A stretch of 64,000 nt of DNA from positions 189,089,987 to 189,153,986 of the forward strand of contig NC_044977.1 in the NCBI RefSeq assembly GCF_008728515.1, in the 5' to 3' direction. The position numbers and the translations under genes were made by a program. Below the pieces are notes generated by a model, which saw nothing but the letters and a program-made list of their open reading frames with translations, had not been told where the DNA came from and did no database searches. The stretch is from Papio anubis (Eukaryota; Chordata; Mammalia; Primates; Cercopithecidae). The number at the start of each line of letters is the position of its first letter. The first letter of the stretch is position 1. Positions 22,221 to 33,480 of this stretch are shown piece by piece.

Positions 22221-25200
22221 GGATCAGAGAGGAGTCACGGAAATGCAGGAGGTAGAAAGCAAGGCAGTTAGGTACCATCAAGTTCCCACAACATGCTGTT
22301 CCTTCTGCTTATTAGGACATAAAGCCTTTTTAATACAATTTTTTTTTAAAGTTGCTTTCCACCATTACATTGTAGACTCGATGATATGGACTGGTTTTAT
22401 TTCAAGAGTTTAACATAGTCTGTGACATATAGTAAATTCTTAAAAATTTTGACTGGACATTTGGATAGGTAGATAGATGGAAAGATGGATGATCAGAATA
22501 TAAAGAAGAGCAGAGGTTATCAAACAGAAGCTGTCAAAGCACCTAATTTCCCCAGCGCTTTCCAGGGCTGACCGGAGCTACAGAGGTTCCTGGGATTCGT
22601 AGATGGAAGGAGTTTCTCCCATGAGAAGGAGAAGATGGAAGGAGGCATATCACTCAGTCAGAAGGTGGAGTTGAGTATGATAGAGATGGAAGTTGAAGTA
22701 TATCATCAACTGTGAGCCAGAATCAACATCTAAATCTTGGGTTGGAAAGTAGCTTGAAAAACAGTGAGACAGTTCAGGGTGCTTACAGATATCATTCACA
22801 GGGGACTTAAAACAGAGCATGTATTGCTTACAGGGTACTTATAAAACAAATAGTTCAGGGTATTTATCGAAAATGGATACTGCTACCTCATCAGATTTGA
22901 TGTGTCTATCCCAGGAGGATTTGTGGGAGGACTGGCTCTTTGGTAGAGTCAGGAATGAGGGAGATACTCCCATTTCCAGAACCCTCTTTTAGACTCATTT
23001 GAGGAGTGCAGGCACTAAATTCCAGAGTACGTGTTCTATCCCATACGCTGTCACCATGTCACCACCTAGGACTTGAAAGTCCTGAGACTGGAAATAGTTT
23101 AAGCAAGAGTTCAGAAGGCCTTCGACAACATGTTCAGGTTACCAATCTTAGATTCTGGAACCTGGAAGATGTACCAAACAGGGTCTTAGTAGGCCAGATG
23201 GAGCAGAGAGTCATAAAAACAGGTTGGACAAAATAATACAGGGTGATTGGAGCTGCAAACTGTAAAACTAGAGTTGACTATAGGTATTAACTTGAAAGAC
23301 TCACGTCACCATCCTCTGGTTTTAGCAGATGCAAGGGCTTTTTGCACATCATCTCCCATTCTAGATTCCCTGCCGACACATTCCCTGTTCTTGGGTGCAA
23401 GAGACAGTATGTCTTCCATGTCTTCTTAAACACTCTGACTACTGAGGAGGTGAGGTGTTTGGTGTAAGGAGTTTGGAGGACAAATCGATACTTTTGAAAG
23501 AGGACAGTCTGTATAGAGGAGCAGAGTAAGTTATTATAGGCAAAGTTGAGGTCTTGGAAAGCATCTGGATTGATTGGCTAGTTCTATTATCTGCAATATT
23601 CTAGGGCTCAGTTGACCACTCCAGGTTGTTGTTGGCCCAGGAGAGGTACGTGATAGTCTGGTTGGTATGGATGTGTAAGCCGAAACTCAGAGAGCATTTT
23701 CCAAAACAAGAATTTGGAAACAAGAAACCAAAACGAGAAACCAAAGGGCATAGTCAGAGACCAGAGAATTGGGCAGTCTGTGAAAGTAGATCTTTTTGAT
23801 GAAGACAGTTGCTATGGGTGATACAGAGAAGTAGCAGTGGAATATTGGTACCTAGAAAATATGCCAGTTTGGCAAAAGCATGTAACATTATTGGGATGAT
23901 GTCTTGGCCATCAGGAAGCCAAGCACTTAAAATATATCTTGCTGATAATATCCCAGGATGTTTGAGATGACAGAAATTGAGGCAGGCCTTTAGGCCTCTC
24001 TGAGCCATCTCTAATCCAAGGGTATCCATTCTAAATACTTGGGTATTTTGAAGCATGCCCCATGAGGTACTGGAAGAACCTGAGATCATGTTTTGGGCTT
24101 CTAGTAGGCTTGGTGGCCTGACATGTTGGTAGATGTCACAACTAGATCAGTTGCCTTTGTGTGGCTGTGAATTTCCACCAGGCATTGTTATGCATATGCA
24201 TTAGTGATGGCCTGGTTTGGATTGTCTTGCTTTCCTAGGATTGGGGTGGGCTAGATGATACATGGTTTTCTAGGAAAAGTATTTTTCTAGGTGTGGTGAC
24301 CTCAGCTCTCCCCAATTTGAGGGCTCTTATAATGTTTCTGCCTGTCAATTTTGCTTAGAGCAAAGGTAAGGAAGAATTTAAATCAAAGATCTCAGGCCAT
24401 CTGGCACAGAGCATTTCCAGTGGTTACAGAATCTGGTCTAAGACTACCAGAAACACATGTGCAGTTGAGCAAAGTGGTTTTATTCCTTGGGGAACTGCGC
24501 CTCAGTAAGAATATTAGAAATGACCTATAAGTGTTGGTTAGGTGATTTTGGAGAGGGTCCCGGGAAATGTGGGTTTGCTCAGAATTGAGTGCTGTTAGAA
24601 AGTGCGAAGAATCTTATAATTGGGCATCTCGATAAATCTTATATAGAAGGAGGGCAAGACTAAAGCAAGGCTAAAGCTATAATTGGCGGACCAGCAACTG
24701 TCACTCATATTAGCCAGGAGAGGGAGATTTGACATTTTGTGGTTTGCATAAAGACCTTGTCTTTGTCTATGTTTAGACAAGCATTATGAAGTGATCCTGT
24801 TTAGTCTCACTTCATCAAGGTCACAGAGTGATCTTGTCTGATGCTGGCGGTCCGTTAGATAATTGTTGTCCAATAAGAGACCACCTGGTGTAGCTGTGAC
24901 CCCCAGAACTGCTTTCACAACACTGAGGCTTAGCTGCGTTAGGCCAGTTCCCCATGTTAGGAGATGCTTCTTCCTCTTTCACCTGTCTTGTCAAAACTAC
25001 TGTAGGTTTGCAAAGGTCCTATTTGAGTCAGGGAGCATAAATGTTTCAAATGAAGAGAATTCAGTGAAGGGACTATTTCCAGAGAAGTGGGCCAGATTAG
25101 GGAAACAATAACATAAAGGCGAGGAACCCAGAGACAAGCAACAATGGCAAGCCATTACCACTGCCACTGCCACTCCTCCCCAGAGCTGATGGAATAAGGG

Positions 25201-26024
25201 TAGAAATTACCTCTGTTGGAATCAGGAAGAACTGGAACCCTGGTGGAGGGGCTGCCTTCCAGAAACTAGGCTGTTGAAGACATGCTTTGGTGGTGCAGGA
25301 GGGATGTGGAGAGCCATATCCATTCCTTCTCTCTTTTGCTAGTGCCTTCCACTGGCATAACATAAGCGGGAGCCAGGAGCAAGGTATACAGTCCGAGGTT
25401 CCTTAGGTTATACAGTCAGAGCTTCCTGGGGCATTGAACAGGGCAGAGAAGAGCAGAGAATCAATACGGGAGTGGGCGTGGAAAATGAGAAATAACCAGC
25501 AAAGCCTTCAGCAGGTATCCTGCATTTTCATAAAGCACCGGAGAGATACAACAACTCATGGCCAGATTTGGTAAGGGTCACTTATTGAAGTTCACATACA
25601 GCAACCAACATTGTTCTGCCAACTCACTGGTCATTAAAAACGTAGGTTTTGGATTTGAAAGGGGTGAGAATAAGGTCCAAACAGTACCCCAAAAGAGCTC
25701 TAATTAGCTTATTATATTTGAAAGGTTCAGGGGTTGGAGGCTTCAAGGTGACTTTGAGATTGAATAGGGCTATGTTTGGGCCTCAGAGTTTAATTCTCGG
25801 AGAAGGAAAAGCTCACGATGGTTGGTTTTGCTCTCACAGTTGGGGTACCAGATACTACTACTTTGTCAGTTTGAAAATATGAGACTCAGAGGTGAAAGCT
25901 AACACAGAGTAAGTGAGCAAAAGCCATTCAGCCTATGATAAAAATGATAAAGATTTTAAATTCCAGAATTGGAGATGGTTTTCCAATAATACAATTTATC
26001 CTGTAGGAAAAATACCTGGAACAT
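22221..26024. other. 3.8 kb of unassigned DNA, possibly a decayed retroelement interior
   Basis: No exon or named repeat could be supported across this stretch. A weak L2-like 3' end may lie near 22355-22470. The minus strand holds a 111-codon open frame at 23754-24089 with no domain I recognise. The evenly mixed composition and absence of recognisable repeats differ from both flanks. Confidence 0.4.
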
Positions 26025-26036
26025 CCTATTTAGTGA

Positions 26037-26374
26037 ATTTTTTTTATTTTTATTTTTTATTTTTTATTTTATTTATTTAAATTCTTTTGAGACTGAGTCT
26101 TACTCAGTCACCCAGGCTGGAGTGCAATGGTGCAATCTCAGCTCACTGCAACCTCTGCCTACCAGGTTCAAGCAGTTCTCCTGCCTCAGTCTCTTGAGTA
26201 GCTGGGACTACAGGTGTGTGCCACCATGCCCAGCTAATTTTTTGTATTTTTAGTAGAGATGGGGTTTCACTGTGTCCACAAAGGAGCAGGATGGTCTCGA
26301 TCTCCTGACCTTGTGATCTGCCCACCTCAGCCTCCCAAAGTGCTGGGATTACAGGCGTGAGCCACCACGCCTCC
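26037..26374 (-). mobile_element. Alu SINE (AluS-like), antisense
   Basis: A T/A-rich tail is followed by the antisense Alu body (cactcaggctggagtgc-type right arm, then tttttgtatttttagtagag and the left arm ending gcgtgagccaccacgc). A 12-bp target duplication, cctatttagtga, is perfect at 26025-26036 and 26375-26386. The length and diagnostic ctcctgaccttgtgatct suggest AluS. Confidence 0.95.
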
Positions 26375-26873
26375 CCTATTTAGTGATGTTATAAGGGTAA
26401 CCAGGATTTGTTTTGATTAAGTATGGTAAGAAAGAATTTGTTATACTCACAGATCCCTAGAAACAGGAGGCATAGCATGCCACATAGGGGCTTACATGGG
26501 GAAGCCCTGAGGTTTGTCAGGAGGCAGAGGGAGTGAGGGGAAAACATGGGCTCTGGAGCAGAGGAGCTGTCTTGAGTTATCTGGTACCTGGCTGTGATAA
26601 TCAATTTTATGTGTCAACCTGGCTGGGCCATGGTGCTTAAATAGTTGGTCAAACATTATTCTGGGTACTTTCATGAAGGTGTTTTTTGCATGAAGTTAAC
26701 ATTTAAATTTGTGGACTCTGCATAAATTAGATTACTCTCCAAAATGTGGGTGGTCCTCATCCAATCAGTTGAAGGTCTTAATAGCATAAAGACTGACCTC
26801 TCCTGAGCAAGGAGGAATTATGACAGCAAACTACCTTTGGACTTGAACTGCAACTCTTCCCTGGGTCTCCTGC

Positions 26874-27245
26874 TGATATGGTTTGTCTCTGTGTCCCCAC
26901 CCAAATCTCATCTCAAATTGTAATCTCTAGATGTTGAGGGAGGGACCTGGCGGGAGGTGATTGTATCATGGGGACGGTTTCCCCCATGTTGTTCTCATGA
27001 TAGTGAATGACTTCTTATGAGAGCTGCTGGCTTTAAAAGTGTTTGGCAGTTACCTCTTCACTCTCCTCCTCTCTCCTGCTGCCATGTAAGACGTGCCTTG
27101 CTTTCCCTTTGCCTTCTGCCATGATTGTAAGTTTCCTCAGGCCTCTCCAGCCATGGGGAGCTGTAAGTCAATTAAACCTCTTTTGTTTATAAATTCCCCA
27201 TTCTCAGGTAGTATCTTTATAACTGTGTGAAAATGGACTAATACA
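26874..27245 (+). mobile_element. MST-type MaLR solo LTR
   Basis: It starts tgatatggtttgtctctgtg and ends gaaaatggactaatacac, with internal landmarks gggagggacctggcgggagg, atagtgaatgacttcttatg, tgtttggcagttacctcttc and ccatgattgtaagtttcctc, as in MSTA/MSTB LTRs. The flanks cctgc (26869-26873) and cctgt (27246-27250) form a 5-bp duplication with one mismatch. It is inserted within the ERVL LTR. Confidence 0.88.
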
Positions 27246-27338
27246 CCTGTCTGCTGGCCTACCCTGCAGATTTTGGATTTATCAAGCCACCACAATTACA
27301 TGAACCAATTCTGTTTTTAAAAAGTTCTCTGTATTATA

Positions 27339-27684
27339 ACACAATCCCCAACTTACAATGGTTCCAAGTACAATTTTTCAACTTTACAATGGCACAAAAG
27401 TGATATGCATTTAGTAGAAATCATACTTAATGTATTCACACAACCATTCTGTTTTTCACTTTCAGTACCATATTCATTAAATTATGTGAGATATTCAACA
27501 CTTTGTGTTAGGTTATTTTGCTCAGTTGTAGCTGAATGTAAGTGTTCTGAGGACATTTAAAGTAGGGTAGGTTAAGCTATGATGTTCAGTAGGTTAGGTA
27601 TATTAAATGAGTTTTTGACATGATATTTTCAACTTATGATGTGTTTATTGAGAAATAACTTCATAATAAGTCAAGCAGCATCTG
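27339..27684. mobile_element. Tigger-like non-autonomous DNA transposon
   Basis: One end reads acacaatccccaacttacaa and the other aataagtcaagcagcatctg, partial inverted repeats consistent with a TcMar-Tigger MITE. The flanking TA (27337-27338 and 27685-27686) fits the TA target duplication of that superfamily. Internal text (gttctgaggacatttaaagt, gatgttcagtaggttaggta) matches a common family whose exact name I do not trust from memory. No transposase frame. Confidence 0.7.
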
Positions 27685-28129
27685 TATTCATCTATCCTCT
27701 TGGTTATGTTTCTGGACAACTCTGACTAATACACTGGCCCTAGAGTGATGAGGACAGATGGATAGGGGTGTGCAGTAAGAAAGATCAATACAGGAAGTGG
27801 TTGGGTCTGGCTCTGGAATGGTTAGTTTACATTTGGAAAGCATGCTCCTGGGCAAGTTATTTATTATCTCTAGGAACTGGCTAATCTTGGGAGCTGTAGT
27901 CCTTCCAGAGAGAGCAAGGCGCCAGATGTCATAGCATCAAAATACAGAAAATAAGGAGACGTGGTTAATACAAGTGAGAAAGGTGGGGGCTATGGACACT
28001 TACAGAATAGATTGGTGTCATTCATATCTTCAAACAAAAATACTTTAGTAGATATGTCTCAGAAGCTTCTTCATGTGCCAGGATAAACAAGGACCCTGCT
28101 CTCAACACACTTACATTAGAATTGAATGA

Positions 28130-28347
28130 GTGTCTGGAAATAAGCAACTGGCATTTTCAAGTCCAGAAAGCCTACTAAGAGGGTGGCAAAAAATAACTTG
28201 TCTGACCATGTGCTGAGGCCAGTAACTGATGTGGAGGGAGGCTTGGCTAGAGGAATATAAATTCTGGGGAATTCAGAGCAGACCTGGTGGGGTCAAGAGC
28301 AATATCAAGTTACTCATTCAGAACCAAGGTCATTCTGACTGAGATTG
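28130..28347 (+). repeat. Left arm of a 218-bp inverted duplication
   Basis: This segment (gtgtctggaaataagcaact ... gactgagattg) is repeated in inverse orientation at 28995-29213. By eye I count about nine substitutions and one 1-bp A-run difference, or about 95 percent identity. The immediate flanks of this arm lack the 26-bp terminal repeat that bounds the other arm, so this looks like the donor copy. Confidence 0.93.
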
Positions 28348-28554
28348 TCTTTTAGATGAGCAAGAAGAATGCAGCACAGAAGATGCTGTTGCAGAAGAGC
28401 TACCAGAAGCATTGCCAGGTTGTAATTCTAGGAGTGGATCAGTTGGGTTAGAGACTGCACCAACTATTGGAAAAGTAAACACTTCTGAAAAACACTGCCT
28501 TTTAATTAATTTATCTACGGGTCCTGTGATCTTGCTCTCATATTGCTTTGTCTA

Positions 28555-28968
28555 ATTTCCTGTGGTAGACATGACTAGCTGTTTACCAAATTAGTTTCTT
28601 CAGGCAATCAATTTTCCTGGGCAGAGTTAGATCACATTTTCCAGACTCTTTTGCAGGTTAAGTGTGGCCATAGGACTGAGTTGATGGAATGTGAGCATAA
28701 GTGATAGGTATCGTTTCTAAGCTAAGGCTTTCAAAAAAAGAGGAAACCCTCCTCCATGCTTTCATGGTTAACTGGGATGGCAATCCCCAGGATGATCTTG
28801 CCAATCACAGGCTGAAGATGGCAGGTGCATTGTCGGCATGCGTCCCTGAATAACTGCGTGGAGGAAAGTTGACCTGCAGACCAGGAACACCTATCTTGGA
28901 CTATTATGTGGAAAAAAAAAAAAAACTTCTATTGTTTTAGAACCATATTCATGTTAGGTCTATTTGTT
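28555..28968 (+). repeat. ERVL/MaLR-like LTR fragment in the inverted-repeat spacer
   Basis: Readable landmarks are tgtggccataggactgagtt, gatggaatgtgagcataagt, gtccctgaataactgcgtgg, and aacttctattgttttagaac after an A run, in the order of a common mammalian LTR. The exact family is uncertain. It ends where the 26-bp inverted repeat begins. Confidence 0.5.
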
Positions 28969-29237
28969 ATCATGACTTTAACATGATAAAGGGTCAATCT
29001 CAGTCAGAATGACCTTGATTCTGAAGGAGTGACTCGATATTGCTCTTGACCCCACCAGGTCTGCTCTGAATTTCCCAGAATTTGTATTCCCCTAGCCAAG
29101 CCTCCCTCCACATCAGTTACTGGCCTCAGCACATGGTCAGACACGTTATTTTTTTGCCACCCTTTTAGTAGGCTTTCTGGACTTGAAAATGCCAGTTGCT
29201 TATTTCCAGACACCCTTTATCATGTTAAAGTCATGAT
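28969..29237 (-). repeat. Right arm of the inverted duplication, bounded by a perfect 26-bp inverted repeat
   Basis: Bases 28969-28994 are the exact reverse complement of 29212-29237 (starting atcatgactttaacatgata). Between them, 28995-29213 is the reverse complement of 28130-28347. No target duplication is visible outside the 26-bp repeats. Just downstream, tacttaca-g-tgtaagta at 29244-29260 is a perfect 8-bp-stem hairpin. The arrangement fits replication template switching rather than a transposon, but either remains possible. Spacer to the donor arm is about 0.65 kb, so transcripts could fold into a long hairpin. Confidence 0.92.
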
Positions 29238-29260
29238 GCTTTATACTTACAGTGTAAGTA

Positions 29261-30840
29261 TAAATAAAGATGTTTTTCTCTGCTTATAAAGGGCAAAGAG
29301 ACCATTTCCCCCTTTCTCCCTTAAAATGTTTTCTTGGAGCCATAATAAATCTGAGTGTTTATTCTAACCTTTGCAATAAAGATAAATCTTTTTAGATATT
29401 AAGCCTAGTCTTCAGGTTCTACAATATAGAGATATCTCCAAGGTCATGAGATAGCTGTTTATGTAGAAGTGTACCCCTGGAATTAGCTCGGAAGCATTTC
29501 AGGAGGTGAGCAGAAATTGTCTCGCACTTCAGCCTCTTTGTCTCTTGAGGAAATTAGGGAAGTTTTAATTGCTCTTTCTACTACTTTGCTGTATAAATTT
29601 GTGTGAAATTCTGTCCAGACTTTGTAGTCACATTTTTATGACCTTACATGTGTATAAATCCGCTAATGCTTCCCAATAATAGGGTTCTCTTTCTTTCTTC
29701 AATATTGGTGTGGAATGGTCTTTTTGTTGGCATGATTATTTTATGTCCCCAACAACTGACTAGAAATTGACATCAGAAGTAGGGCTCTGCTTTAATGAAA
29801 ACTGAAAATATGTGGGTTCTGCTTAGTGGTCAAGCATCTGCTGAGGAGTAAACAAATATTCAGAGGCTGGAAAGATGACAACCCATGGCATAAAGTGGCA
29901 AAAATTTTGGTAATATTGTCACTTTCAGCAACTTGGAAGTCAAAATAAGTGCCTTCTAAATCTTTAGTTCTAGGGGAATAGGTAAGAAAAACCCAGTGCA
30001 TCTGTGTGTGCATTGTGTGTGTTACTGTGTTTAGCAAGGTATTGTAAAGAAGAAATAAGTACCTGTAGGGATTGGCTGATTTAAAAGCATAAATAAAAGG
30101 TGATAGCAATCTAGAAATTTGGATCTGAAAAGCCAACTGCTTCTGGAATCCAAACAGCAAGAAATGTAAAGACTTTGAACAAGAAAAGGTCTATAAGGAC
30201 TTACAAAGAAACTCAATACTGTAGCATAGATCAAGTTAAGAATGTTCTCTTCCTGCCCAAGCCTGTTGTTTTAGATATACTTTGGTATGCTTTAAGTTTA
30301 GAGAGTTCAGCACAGGGGTAAGGAAGCAGACAAATACAGAGGCCTGAGCGCTCTATCTAGAGAATAACTTTGGGTATGGTAATTCGCACATGAAATTGAC
30401 TGGGAGTAAATAGATCAGAAGCCCATTATATTTTTGAAGGAAATGCATTGCTAAAAGAAACAAGCCTGCACTTTAAAAGTCTTGAGTGTGAAAACTTTTA
30501 AGCCTGCAACTTCCCAGATGGGAGAGTTAGGGGCCATAGAAAACAATAGTCTAGGGAATTCCTCCCAGAAATTGAGTCTAAGGTTTGTTGCAAATTTTCT
30601 CCATGATAGAACAAGAGTCCTTTGTAAGACCCATCCATCAGTATTCCATCCTTGCCGTGGACCAGTGAGTCCTGAGTTTCCCCGTACTTTCTTATCCTGA
30701 AGGGGAACCTTTCTTTGGATCCTGTGCCTTGGCCCATCCCTGTGTGGTGGGATAGGAGGTAGAGTGGCAGAAATTTGTCTTTTCTACACTGTCAAACTGC
30801 AAGTTGCCATAGCCAGAAGGGATGGAAAGTATCTCTTGGG
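29261..30840. other. Unassigned intergenic DNA
   Basis: No supported gene or named repeat. The 122-codon minus-strand frame at 29792-30160 has no recognisable domain. Confidence 0.45.
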
Positions 30841-30888
30841 GATACTCATATGAGTATCAAGTATCAAGTATCAAGTATCAAGTATCAA
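30841..30888. repeat. 18-bp perfect palindrome running into five GTATCAA units
   Basis: Bases 30841-30858 (gatactcatatgagtatc) are a perfect palindrome. From 30854 the heptamer gtatcaa repeats five times without change to 30888. The repeat shares its first unit with the palindrome's right half. Confidence 0.97.
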
Positions 30889-31266
30889 GAGATCTTGGTG
30901 CTGAATTGCATTCAATTATCCTTTTTCTCTTCTCCAAGCACGTTTGGCTTTTCAAGACTTTCAGAAACTGATTTTTTTTTCTTTGGGACAGAGATAGACT
31001 TCAAGTTTGGAACAACAGACTGAGATATAACTGGGCTACACATATATCACATTAATTTGGCTAAATAAGTACAGCATGGGAATGACACCGCTAGTAAAGC
31101 AGTCTTTTCAAATGACCTTTATGCTTCCATTTTTCATATTTAGGTTTTGATCCCAAGTCCTGACAGTAACGTATTTATTTTCTTCACTTCCATGAAGGAG
31201 TCTAGTTTGCTGAGTATATGCATAGGTTATTATTATTTATTTTTTACTGTAGGGTGTTTGTCGTGA

Positions 31267-31390
31267 GCTACAAAGCCAAAAAAAGCTACAGTGTCCTTGC
31301 AGAAAATGTGTGCTTTGCTTCTTACTCTATGGGGGTGGGGTGACCCACAGTTGCACTGGCTTAATCATGCCTGCACCTGGCAATCAATCA
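31267..31390 (+). repeat. Copy A of an unnamed interspersed element
   Basis: This stretch (gctacaaagccaaaaaaagc start) aligns at about 77 percent by eye with 34396-34520 in the same orientation. I do not recognise the family. Confidence 0.65.
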
Positions 31391-31949
31391 CTCTTCTGGA
31401 AACTGCATCCCATTAGGCATCAGCACAAAAAGGACTCTTGCCAAGTAGAAACAGGGCAGAAAATGCAATTCTGGTCTCTGACAGTGATTGAACATAGACT
31501 ATGCCAAATCTCTGCCTGATGTCCCTAAATACAAAACATGCAGGGAAAAGTTGCTGAATGAGTGGCTCATACTCCTTCAGATCAAAGCTGCCATGCTCTT
31601 TTCATTATACAGCTTATCCACAGCAAGTAGACAGGACACATAGCTAATGCTCTATGTTCTCCCAAAGAGGTATAATGTGATGAGAGGTATACTCCAAGGA
31701 CACAGTTCGATAGTAAAGAACTGGGACCTGAATACCCCCATCCATGTACTAGAATTTTCTAAGAGTAGAAATATCCTGCAAATTTAACCCTCTCCTCCTC
31801 CACTTAATCCCTCAACTGCCTACCGCATTTGGTCTCCTCCCCAAAAGACTACGCTTCAGCCCTGGTATAGTCTATAGATCCCTCCTGGAATCAAATTGCA
31901 GAATGTTGGCATAGGAAATCCCCATGAGTAATTTTGCTTCATCATCTTT
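31391..31949. other. Unassigned intergenic DNA
   Basis: No supported gene or named repeat in this stretch. Confidence 0.4.
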
Positions 31950-32080
31950 TTTTTAGGACTGGAAAACTAAGCCCAAGAGTGATGAAGCAATTTAAGCCCA
32001 AGAGTGATGAAGCAAACAGTCAGTAAGTGGCACATTCTGGAGTGAAACGCCAGGATCCCGTCTCCCGGTCTAAAGCTTTC
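31950..32080 (-). repeat. MIR fragment with an internal 25-bp tandem duplication
   Basis: Antisense MIR landmarks are gactggaaaactaagcccaa, cagtcagtaagtggcacatt and aacgccaggatcccgtctcc. The core gcccaagagtgatgaagcaa occurs at 31971 and again at 31996. The arm ttgcttcatca just upstream (31934-31944) is complementary to tgatgaagcaa in both copies. Confidence 0.6.
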
Positions 32081-32429
32081 CTTCTATTTACAGATCCTTT
32101 TCCATTTACATTCAGATTCCTGAATGTTGGCAGCACTTTATCTACTGAATTGAGGAGGTACTGAACACAATTCCAAGTTTTAATGGTGCTGAAAGGACAC
32201 ATAAGAGACTACCTCAGTGCTCTGTTTAAAGAGAAATTAATAATACTTCTTATTTTATGAATTGCATCACTTATACTCATAGATCTTCAAACAAAGGTTT
32301 GTTGCTTGATAATCTGGAGTGAGAAGTATTGGCTTATCAAAGGAAATAATTTATCCTAGGGAGAGGGAAGTTAGCAATTGTAGAGCTACATGCTAATAAC
32401 AAAATAACTGTTACCATTGATGATTATTC

Positions 32430-32630
32430 AATTCATTAGTTAATTTATTCTTCACTCATTTCATATGCTTATGTGCAGTGCCTGTGATACCTGCAAGGTA
32501 TTATGCTAAGGTTCCCGGGAAACACAAACGTAGGTAAACGTAGGTAAAGTGGGTAAGGTTCCTGGGAAACACAAAGGTCAGTAAAGTCACTTCTGCCCTC
32601 AACAAGCTAGCTCCTCGTTTTTTAAGAACT
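32430..32630 (-). repeat. Ancient repeat (L2/MIR-like) with a small internal duplication
   Basis: Pieces such as gtgcagtgcctgtgatacct and tattatgctaagg resemble the tgccaggcactgtgctagg region of old mammalian repeats in antisense. The text ggttcccgggaaacacaaa is repeated as ggttcctgggaaacacaaa about 47 bp later. Family uncertain. Confidence 0.4.
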
Positions 32631-32734
32631 AAGTGATGGATATTCAGCAGGGAATTTTGATTCAGTAGGAGGGGACAGCACTCAATCACTTCTGGAGAAA
32701 AGGGTTAGGTGGCACATTTTCCCCCTGTACTCAT

Positions 32735-33480
32735 TTTGTAAAAACAGCTTTATTGAGGTTTTACTGACATGCAATAAACCACATATAATGAAAGGGACAA
32801 TTTGATAAGTTCTGATATATGTAGACACCCCATCATCACTGTCAAGATGATGAACATACCCATCGCCCCACAGAATTGCCAGTACCTTCAGTAATCCCTC
32901 CCTCTTGCTCCTCGTGGGCTCCACTGCCCAATCCCTAGGACAACAGTGACCTCCTTTCTGTCACTATCGATTGGGTTGCATTTTCATCATTTTATATAAA
33001 TGGAATCATACTCTATGTACTATTTTTTTTGCTTGGCTTTTTTTTCACTCAGTGTCATTATTTTGAGGTCCATACACATTGTTTTGTATCAATAGTTTAT
33101 TTTTATTGCAAAGTAATAGTCTACTAAATATATACCAGAACTTGTTTATCCGTTCATCTCTTGTTGGAAATTTGGGGTTATTTCCAGTTTTTGATTGTTA
33201 CAAATAAAGGTCTAAATATTCATATATTTATGAAGTCGTTATTTACATGGACATATGGAAATAATACATGCTTTCATTTATCTGGAGTAAATACCAAGGA
33301 GTGGAATGGCTGGGTCATATGGTAGCTGTATGTTTAGCTTTTTAAGAAACTGACAAAGTGTTTCCAGAATGGCTGTACCATTTTTTTATATTCTCATCAG
33401 CAATGTATGAGAGTTCTACTTGTTCCACCCCTTTCCAAAAATTGGTATGGTCAATCTTTTTTGTCAATCTTTTTTCACTT
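32735..33480 (-). mobile_element. L1M-type LINE-1 3' fragment, antisense
   Basis: It begins aacagctttattgaggtttt, then atgcaataaaccacatataa, ataagttctgatatatgtag, cccatcatcactgtcaagat, and later atttccagtttttgattgtt and agtggaatggctgggtcata. These are classic antisense L1M 3' UTR and distal ORF2 landmarks. Diverged; no coding capacity. The upper boundary is approximate. Confidence 0.75.

Larger units (their letters stand above)
26593..27733 (+). mobile_element. MLT2B-like ERVL solo LTR carrying two nested insertions
   Basis: The LTR starts tgtgataatcaattttatgt and resembles MLT2B (caacctggctgggccatggt; cctcatccaatcagttgaag; tggacttgaactgcaactct). It is interrupted by an MST LTR at 26874-27245, resumes at about 27246, is interrupted again by a Tigger-like element at 27339-27684, and ends with gacaactctgactaatacac at 27733. 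Its 5-bp target duplication ctggc is perfect at 26588-26592 and 27734-27738. This proves that both internal elements came later. Confidence 0.85.

Noticed and set aside
23754..24089. 111-codon minus-strand frame as a gene
   Set aside because: No domain, promoter or splice evidence; possibly a retroelement remnant.
28913..28930. A run as a retrocopy tail
   Set aside because: It lies inside an LTR-like repeat at a position where that family carries an A-rich polyadenylation region.
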